The notes under the pieces were generated by a model. That model made no database searches, was not told the origin of the DNA, and saw only the letters and a list, made by a program, of their open reading frames with translations. 8,890 nucleotides of DNA. It comes from JAAYAY01 sp964429355 (GTDB lineage: Bacteria > Planctomycetota > Planctomycetia > Pirellulales > Thermoguttaceae). Numbering within the stretch: position 1 is the stretch's first letter; the number at the start of each line of letters is the position of its first letter. Of this stretch, positions 4,940-8,890 are shown in pieces. Both the position numbers and the translations under genes were made by a program. Where the stretch lies: positions 1 to 8,890 of the forward strand of contig CAYSCH010000386.1 of assembly GCA_964429355.1 (NCBI GenBank), written 5' to 3'.

Positions 4940-6400
4940 TTACGCAGGGGCGTCGGTGACGACGCCAAAGGACGAGGGAAGGACAACCTTCCCGCCGTAA
5001 CGAGCCCGGTATACGATCAGGGCCAGGTTGCGGCGGGCGAGGTAGTCGCCCTGGGTGTGGACCTCCGGGGCCCCGCCCACTCGCCGGTACGCCCGGTAGC
5101 CGTTCGCGAGGTCGCCGAAGAAGAGCTGCGCGTTCGTCATGGCCGTGCTGATCGCGTACGGACGCAACAGCATCGTGTAACTTTCATGGTCCATTCCGAA
5201 GACACGCCTTGCGTCGGCGGCACCGACGGGAATCGCGCGGGCCCGCATGTAGGACGTCTCCGTCCCGCAGAACCGGACGGCGGCCGATCCCTTCGGCTGC
5301 TGGGCCTTGGGCACGGCAAACCGCAAACTCTCGTAGTTGTCGACCGAGGTCGCCCCCGAGACTGCGACCGCCGTCGTGCCTGACGCCGTCATGATCCCCT
5401 CGGGCTCCAGCGTCCCGTCCCCGATCGCCACCTGCTCGTCGAGCCACGCCAGCATGGACTTGCCGATCTCCACGGTCACGAGCCGCCCGACGTCGACCGC
5501 CGCGTCGCTGAGGAAGTCCCGGCCTACCTCGACGGCCGTTCCCACGCTGTGGATGGAGATGTCGATAGCAGCAACAAGCGCGGCAGTATTGAACAGCGTC
5601 ATCTCGCTATTGTCCATGCCCTCGCCGGCGGACACCGTCACGTTGGCGATGCTCGCTCCTTCGACCCGGCGTCCCCTGGCCACTTCCTTCTGGCCGACAA
5701 ACGGCCAGAGCTCGCCGCTGAGCTGCGGGGTGCTGACGACGTCGTCGTCGAAATGAATCGGGGCAATTTCCAAGCCGCCGCTGGTCGAGTCGTCCAAGAG
5801 GGCCTTGATGTAGCCGTTGCCTCGGGCCTTGATCGAAGAGCAATACTGGCCCTCGAGGTCCCCGGCCCATTCACGATCCATGCAGAGCTCGGCCAGCAGT
5901 TCCGCTTCGTGCTCGTCCGGCTTCGCGGCCTGGAGCCCGGACTTGTACGCAAGGTGCTTGAACAAGGCCCCGGTCAGGGCGTAGTTGCGTTCGGACGGCT
6001 CGCGAACCTCGCGGCCCATCTCGTCGAACATCGCCTCGCCGGTCTTCGAGTGCCGGCCGGCGAACGACTTGTCCGAGTAACGCTCGGACGCCTTCTTCAG
6101 TCTGACGTTATCGCCCAACAGCTTTTCAGTTGATTTCGACATGGGGGTAAACCCTCCCTTCGTAAGCTTTGCAGAATTGAAACCCTCGACCTCGTCATCG
6201 CCGCCGGTGGCGGTCAGCTCCTCCTCGCCCTCCGTGAGGTAGCTGAATCGCTCTGTTTCCAAGTCGCCCCGCAGCATGGCCTCGGCAGCCTTTCGGCGGT
6301 AAAGATCCAGCGACCTCGGGCATTGTTCGTAGTCGTCGAGGCGGTGGGCCAAGCCGGACTTGACCATCCACTCGACCAATTTCGTCGTTATCTTCAGCAT
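4940..6400 (-). CDS. Major capsid protein, HK97 fold, with N-terminal extension
   Basis: At 486 residues this is long for the family. Residues 87-486 match the HK97-type capsid layout: a helical N-arm region (about 100-170), the E-loop and P-domain middle part, the helix with SMLAWLDEQVAIGDGTLEPEGI at 315-336 (the family's Gly-Asp-Gly and Glu-Gly-Ile pattern), and the ending GDYLARRNLALIVYRARYGGKVVLP at 451-475, where Arg-rich strands lead to the last Val-Leu-Pro. The first 86 residues are helical then acidic (GEEELTATGGDDEVEG at 58-73). They could be a scaffolding delta-type domain removed during maturation, or a separate layer of control, because the ATG at 6142 (M87) has its own ribosome site. 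The start at 6400 has AGAGAGG 8 nt upstream. No prohead protease is recognisable nearby. Confidence 0.93.
   Translation of the reverse strand: MLKITTKLVEWMVKSGLAHRLDDYEQCPRSLDLYRRKAAEAMLRGDLETERFSYLTEGEEELTATGGDDEVEGFNSAKLTKGGFTPMSKSTEKLLGDNVRLKKASERYSDKSFAGRHSKTGEAMFDEMGREVREPSERNYALTGALFKHLAYKSGLQAAKPDEHEAELLAELCMDREWAGDLEGQYCSSIKARGNGYIKALLDDSTSGGLEIAPIHFDDDVVSTPQLSGELWPFVGQKEVARGRRVEGASIANVTVSAGEGMDNSEMTLFNTAALVAAIDISIHSVGTAVEVGRDFLSDAAVDVGRLVTVEIGKSMLAWLDEQVAIGDGTLEPEGIMTASGTTAVAVSGATSVDNYESLRFAVPKAQQPKGSAAVRFCGTETSYMRARAIPVGAADARRVFGMDHESYTMLLRPYAISTAMTNAQLFFGDLANGYRAYRRVGGAPEVHTQGDYLARRNLALIVYRARYGGKVVLPSSFGVVTDAPA
6152..6158 (-). promoter_or_regulatory. Internal ribosome site in the capsid gene
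   Basis: GGGAGGG on the minus strand lies 9 nt before the in-frame ATG at 6142, with the same GTTTAC element between site and start as at the first ATG of this gene. It could give a second, shorter capsid product of 400 residues, close to the usual family length. Confidence 0.5.
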
Positions 6401-6502
6401 CGTGTAAACCTCTCTCGTTCAAGTTTCCCAAGGCCGCCCCACGCCTGGCCCTCTTTCGAGTATTGGGATCGCCAGGCAGGGACGTGCCTCGGAGATATTT
6501 CG

Positions 6503-6537
6503 CCGCCAGGGGGCGGATAGTTGACACCCCCCGGCGG
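6503..6537. repeat. 11-bp near-perfect hairpin before the capsid gene
   Basis: CCGCCAGGGGG (6503-6513) pairs with CCCCCCGGCGG (6527-6537) with one mismatch and a 13-nt loop. It lies between the 58-aa gene and the capsid start, in a stretch (6401-6576) without a convincing gene. No T run follows on either strand. An RNA-processing or partial-termination role is possible. Confidence 0.5.
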
Positions 6538-6576
6538 TTCGGCAGCCAAAGCGGAACGCCCCAGGAAGTAAGGCGC

Positions 6577-6753
6577 TCAACGCCTCGGCCGGCGTTGGTT
6601 TGTCTTGTCAGTTTCTTTCTCTACGATCCTCACATGCGCGTGCCCGACTTTCCTCGCGGACTCCGCCATCGCCTCGGCATCCCTTCGGCTCCAACAGGTC
6701 GCATATCGCACGTTCGTGATTGTGCCCCGCGTGACCATCACAAGGTAATCCAT
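6577..6753 (-). CDS. 58-aa basic protein between terminase and capsid genes
   Basis: The ATG at 6753 opens a clean frame of 58 residues. Residues 1-18 look like beta strands (MDYLVMVTRG, then TITNVRYAT), residues 23-36 an amphipathic helix (RRDAEAMAESARKV), then a strand (HVRIVEKE) and a basic tail (NQRRPRR). This alternation, with hydrophobic residues in the right places, looks like a real small domain, but I recognise no family. The ribosome site is weak (GATGGGTC upstream). It sits on the transcript between terminase and capsid, where some phages carry small accessory or DNA-binding proteins. Confidence 0.55.
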   Translation of the reverse strand: MDYLVMVTRGTITNVRYATCWSRRDAEAMAESARKVGHAHVRIVEKETDKTNQRRPRR

Positions 6754-6887
6754 CGAAGCGACCCATCAAACGAAAACGGCCTCGAAAGCGGCACGGAGTT
6801 CACGCGGGCGGCAACTCGAACAAGTCGACGACACGGAGCTCGCGCCGCTTCCAGGCCGGTCCCGGAAGCCAACGGAATATTATGTCC

Positions 6888-8423
6888 TTACTCGCAGATT
6901 ATACTGCGAAGACCCTGCGGGGCAAATACCGATTTGGGGTCTTTCGAGGAAATCATCGCGAAGGCCATCGCCGACGCCAGGTCCCCGTGGCCCGTGCCTG
7001 CCTCCTCGCCTTCCTTCTCGGGGCTGACGAGCCTGATGCGCATTCCCGATTCCTTGGTCTGCAGGGCCTTCAGGTCCGCGATCAAGTCGGGATCGTCGTA
7101 GAGGTCGATCGTCCTCTGCTGGAACGCCTCGACCATCGCCACGCATTGATCCTGGAGGGAAGGCACCGATTGCACGTACCGCACCGCGGGCACGTTTTCC
7201 TTCTCCAATAGCTCGATGAGGTGCTCGCCCTGAGCCGGGTCGACCGCCACGGCCGCAAGCCGGAACTTGCTATCGAGGCGAATGATCGCGGCCTTGACGG
7301 CCTCCAAGGAAACTTTCTTTCCCGGCCGCGGCTTCCATGCTTTCGCGTAGGCCAGCCTCAGCCGCCCCGTCCCTTCCTCGCACTCGCTCTCGTACGTCGG
7401 TTCCGGCATTTCTATCAGGCCAGCCTCGCACAACATCTTCTGGCGATCCGACAACTCCGGCTCTATTTCTATCTCGCTGCGGTAGCCCACGTGCCTGCCG
7501 AGCACCACGAGGCCGGTCGCGTGCTTGCGCAAGCCGATGTCGAGGCCTAGAGTAAACACCCAGCCGCGCTCCTGGCCCGCCATCGGGCCGGCCATGGTCA
7601 CGCAGGCGTCAACGTCGGCCGCGTCCAGGGCCGTCGAAGTATCGGAGCCCCAGATCCCCTTGAACAGCCGGGCGAACCGTCCAGGCGAGTTTCGCCTCTC
7701 GGCCTCCTTCCACGCGTCCGGGCCCAGCCAAGGCGGCTTGCCCTTGTATTCCAGGATCCGCCAGCGTTCGGGGTCCGCCTGGAACAGCCGCTTCCAGTTC
7801 AGTTGCCAGCTCGGGTCGTGCCCGGCATTAGTCACAATAACCACGAAGCTGGACGGCATCTTGTCTGCGTTATCCAGCAGCGTCGACGCAAATTCCTTGC
7901 TGGCTTGGTGCGTCAATTCATCGAGGATCACGACATCCGGCCGTGCCCCGTGCGATCCCAGCTTGTCCGACGTGAGAATCTCGACTATCGCCCCGGTCCG
8001 GGAATTCGTGATCTCGTTCGTCTTGACCTTGATGACCTGCCGGAGGAACGCGTTGACCGGGGCGTCTATCCGCAGGATGTCGCGGACGATCAGCCGGATC
8101 TCGTCAGCCTGCTGGGCGTCGTAGGCCCCGACCTGGATCCGCAACGGGCGGCGGCTGAACGCCAGCAGCCATAGGAGGTTGACCGACCAATCGGTGTCCT
8201 TGCTGCCGCCTTTCGTTCGCTCGTCCCAGATTCGCGGGATCGGGGGCGGCTGCTGGCGGCTCACGGCGAGCAGCGAAGGGTTCACCGCCTCGAACCTTTT
8301 CCTCTGGAACGCGGCCATGACGTCGCCCAGCCGCCTCGGCCCCGTGCCCGTCGGCACGAAGACGGACGACTGGAACGCGGCCGGATCGGCCGCGAGCTTC
8401 TTCAAATCGCTGCTACTCGCCAT
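6888..8423 (-). CDS. terL: Terminase large subunit (packaging ATPase and nuclease)
   Basis: At 511 residues this is a usual length. TerL docks on the portal, pumps DNA into the head by ATP hydrolysis and cuts the concatemer. The ATPase half shows a degenerate Walker A (ERTKGGSKD, residues 68-76, K75), Walker B VVILDE at 164-169 (D168, E169) and a motif III-like VVIVTNAG at 194-201. The nuclease half has an RNase H-like series: LGLDIG at 293-297 (D295), VAVDPAQ at 392-398 (D395) and GHGDLASA at 478-485 (D481). The start at 8423 has AGGGGG 6 nt upstream and overlaps the 99-aa gene by 11 nt. The oddity is Asp76 where Ser or Thr normally follows the Walker A lysine. The portal, its normal partner, lies four genes downstream. 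Confidence 0.93.
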   Translation of the reverse strand: MASSSDLKKLAADPAAFQSSVFVPTGTGPRRLGDVMAAFQRKRFEAVNPSLLAVSRQQPPPIPRIWDERTKGGSKDTDWSVNLLWLLAFSRRPLRIQVGAYDAQQADEIRLIVRDILRIDAPVNAFLRQVIKVKTNEITNSRTGAIVEILTSDKLGSHGARPDVVILDELTHQASKEFASTLLDNADKMPSSFVVIVTNAGHDPSWQLNWKRLFQADPERWRILEYKGKPPWLGPDAWKEAERRNSPGRFARLFKGIWGSDTSTALDAADVDACVTMAGPMAGQERGWVFTLGLDIGLRKHATGLVVLGRHVGYRSEIEIEPELSDRQKMLCEAGLIEMPEPTYESECEEGTGRLRLAYAKAWKPRPGKKVSLEAVKAAIIRLDSKFRLAAVAVDPAQGEHLIELLEKENVPAVRYVQSVPSLQDQCVAMVEAFQQRTIDLYDDPDLIADLKALQTKESGMRIRLVSPEKEGEEAGTGHGDLASAMAFAMISSKDPKSVFAPQGLRSIICE

Positions 8424-8712
8424 CGTCGCCCCCTTGCCACGGAGGGGACTCGCCGGTCCTCCACCAATCGTCCGCGGGCTCCTGCTTGAGCATGGCGTCC
8501 ATGAGCTTATCCAACTTCATCCTCGCCCTGCGAAAGTGCTTGCGGTAGTCCGCCCGCACGTCCTTCATTTCACTTCTGACGTCCAGCAAGACCTGGATCA
8601 CGCGTTGCGTCTCCCGCCTTTGCTCGAAGCTCTGCTGCCCGAGGTTGGCCACGGCCAGCTTCAGCAGCAAGACTTCCCGCTGCAGGTCGTCGATTTCCTT
8701 GTCGTCGCTCAT
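8413..8712 (-). CDS. 99-aa coiled-coil protein upstream of terminase
   Basis: The ATG at 8712 overlaps the upstream gene's stop as ATGA, and the 3' end overlaps the terminase start by 11 nt, so three genes are tightly coupled. Residues 5-75 form a long amphipathic helix with heptad spacing (DLQREVLLLKLAVANLG near the start), with a basic patch at 52-66 (VRADYRKHFRRARMK), then an acidic, Trp-containing tail (DDWW, PPWQGGDDGE). The place just before terL is where a small terminase subunit is expected, but no helix-turn-helix is clear, so I do not call it that. It might be a DNA-binding or packaging accessory protein. Confidence 0.8.
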   Translation of the reverse strand: MSDDKEIDDLQREVLLLKLAVANLGQQSFEQRRETQRVIQVLLDVRSEMKDVRADYRKHFRRARMKLDKLMDAMLKQEPADDWWRTGESPPWQGGDDGE

Positions 8713-8890
8713 GATCGCTTTCCCTTTCTTTTCTGGGGCTTGCGTGGCCCGTCCTGGGGCCTCGGCTCCAAGTCGGGGCTAGAATCCCACTCGTCGTCAG
8801 AAAGCTCGTTCTCGGCCGTGCTGGGGCCCTTCTCCGGGGCGTACAGGTCGTCCAGCCACCGCTGGGAATCCTGCCGGTCGAAGCCCAGCG
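8709..8890 (-). CDS. C-terminal end of an unknown protein (partial)
   Basis: The last 59 codons of a gene whose beginning lies beyond the right edge. The frame stays open to the window end and closes with TGA inside the ATGA overlap with the 99-aa gene. The visible part is hydrophilic: an acidic and Ser/Pro-rich linker (ENELSDDEWDSSPDLEPRP) followed by a strongly basic tail (RKPQKRKGKRS) that could bind nucleic acid. No family can be named from this piece. As the gene before terL on the same transcript it might be a small terminase or a replication protein. Confidence 0.65.
   Translation of the reverse strand, partial: LGFDRQDSQRWLDDLYAPEKGPSTAENELSDDEWDSSPDLEPRPQDGPRKPQKRKGKRS

Noticed and set aside
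5549..6133. Plus-strand open frame of 194 codons opposite the capsid gene
   Set aside because: Antisense to a firm HK97 capsid match, with no domain pattern of its own.
6195..6527. Minus-strand 110-codon frame starting before the capsid gene
   Set aside because: It overlaps the capsid start by about 200 nt in another frame, is low-complexity Arg/Gly at its end, and lacks a ribosome site.
6521..6549. TTGACA on the plus strand at 6521
   Set aside because: There is no -10 element at the right spacing and no plus-strand gene downstream.
1..8890. CRISPR array, tRNA or rRNA genes, insertion sequences
   Set aside because: No regularly spaced repeats, cloverleaf-like segments or transposase motifs were seen on either strand by eye.

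Overview
The window is part of an integrated phage-type element. The host is a GC-rich bacterium, most likely a planctomycete or another bacterium with an exosortase/PEP-CTERM system. This rests on one protein with a textbook PEP-CTERM tail, the overall composition and the look of the proteins. The taxonomic call is inference. The phage assignment is firm, because large terminase, HK97-fold capsid and portal can each be recognised from their motifs.

Right and middle (8890 down to 2703, minus strand): a compact head and packaging operon. In transcription order it holds the C-terminal end of an unknown protein, a 99-aa coiled-coil protein, the large terminase, a 58-aa protein, the major capsid protein, a 172-aa protein, an 89-aa coiled-coil protein, the portal and a 53-aa acidic protein. 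Many neighbours overlap by 4 to 56 nt, which suggests translational coupling. The order is unusual, since the portal follows the capsid gene and no maturation protease is recognisable. No tail gene lies between the portal and the recombinase.

Centre (1612-2701, plus strand): a two-gene cassette facing the phage operon. It has its own strong extended -10 promoter and encodes a secreted PEP-CTERM protein and a zinc-ribbon membrane protein. The second gene is AT-richer than the phage genes. The cassette looks like cargo whose PEP-CTERM product would rely on a host exosortase.

Left (1-1308, minus strand): a two-gene operon (88-aa winged-helix-like protein, 67-aa acidic protein) ends at an intrinsic terminator. 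Next comes a promoter with a perfect TATAAT box inside a palindrome. It drives a 158-aa protein resembling the C-terminal part of a PfkB-family sugar kinase, then the N-terminus of a serine site-specific recombinase cut by the window edge. That recombinase is the probable integrase.

Taken together, this is either a prophage whose tail genes lie outside the window or a smaller capsid-forming satellite-like island with membrane and surface cargo. The sequence shown cannot decide between these.
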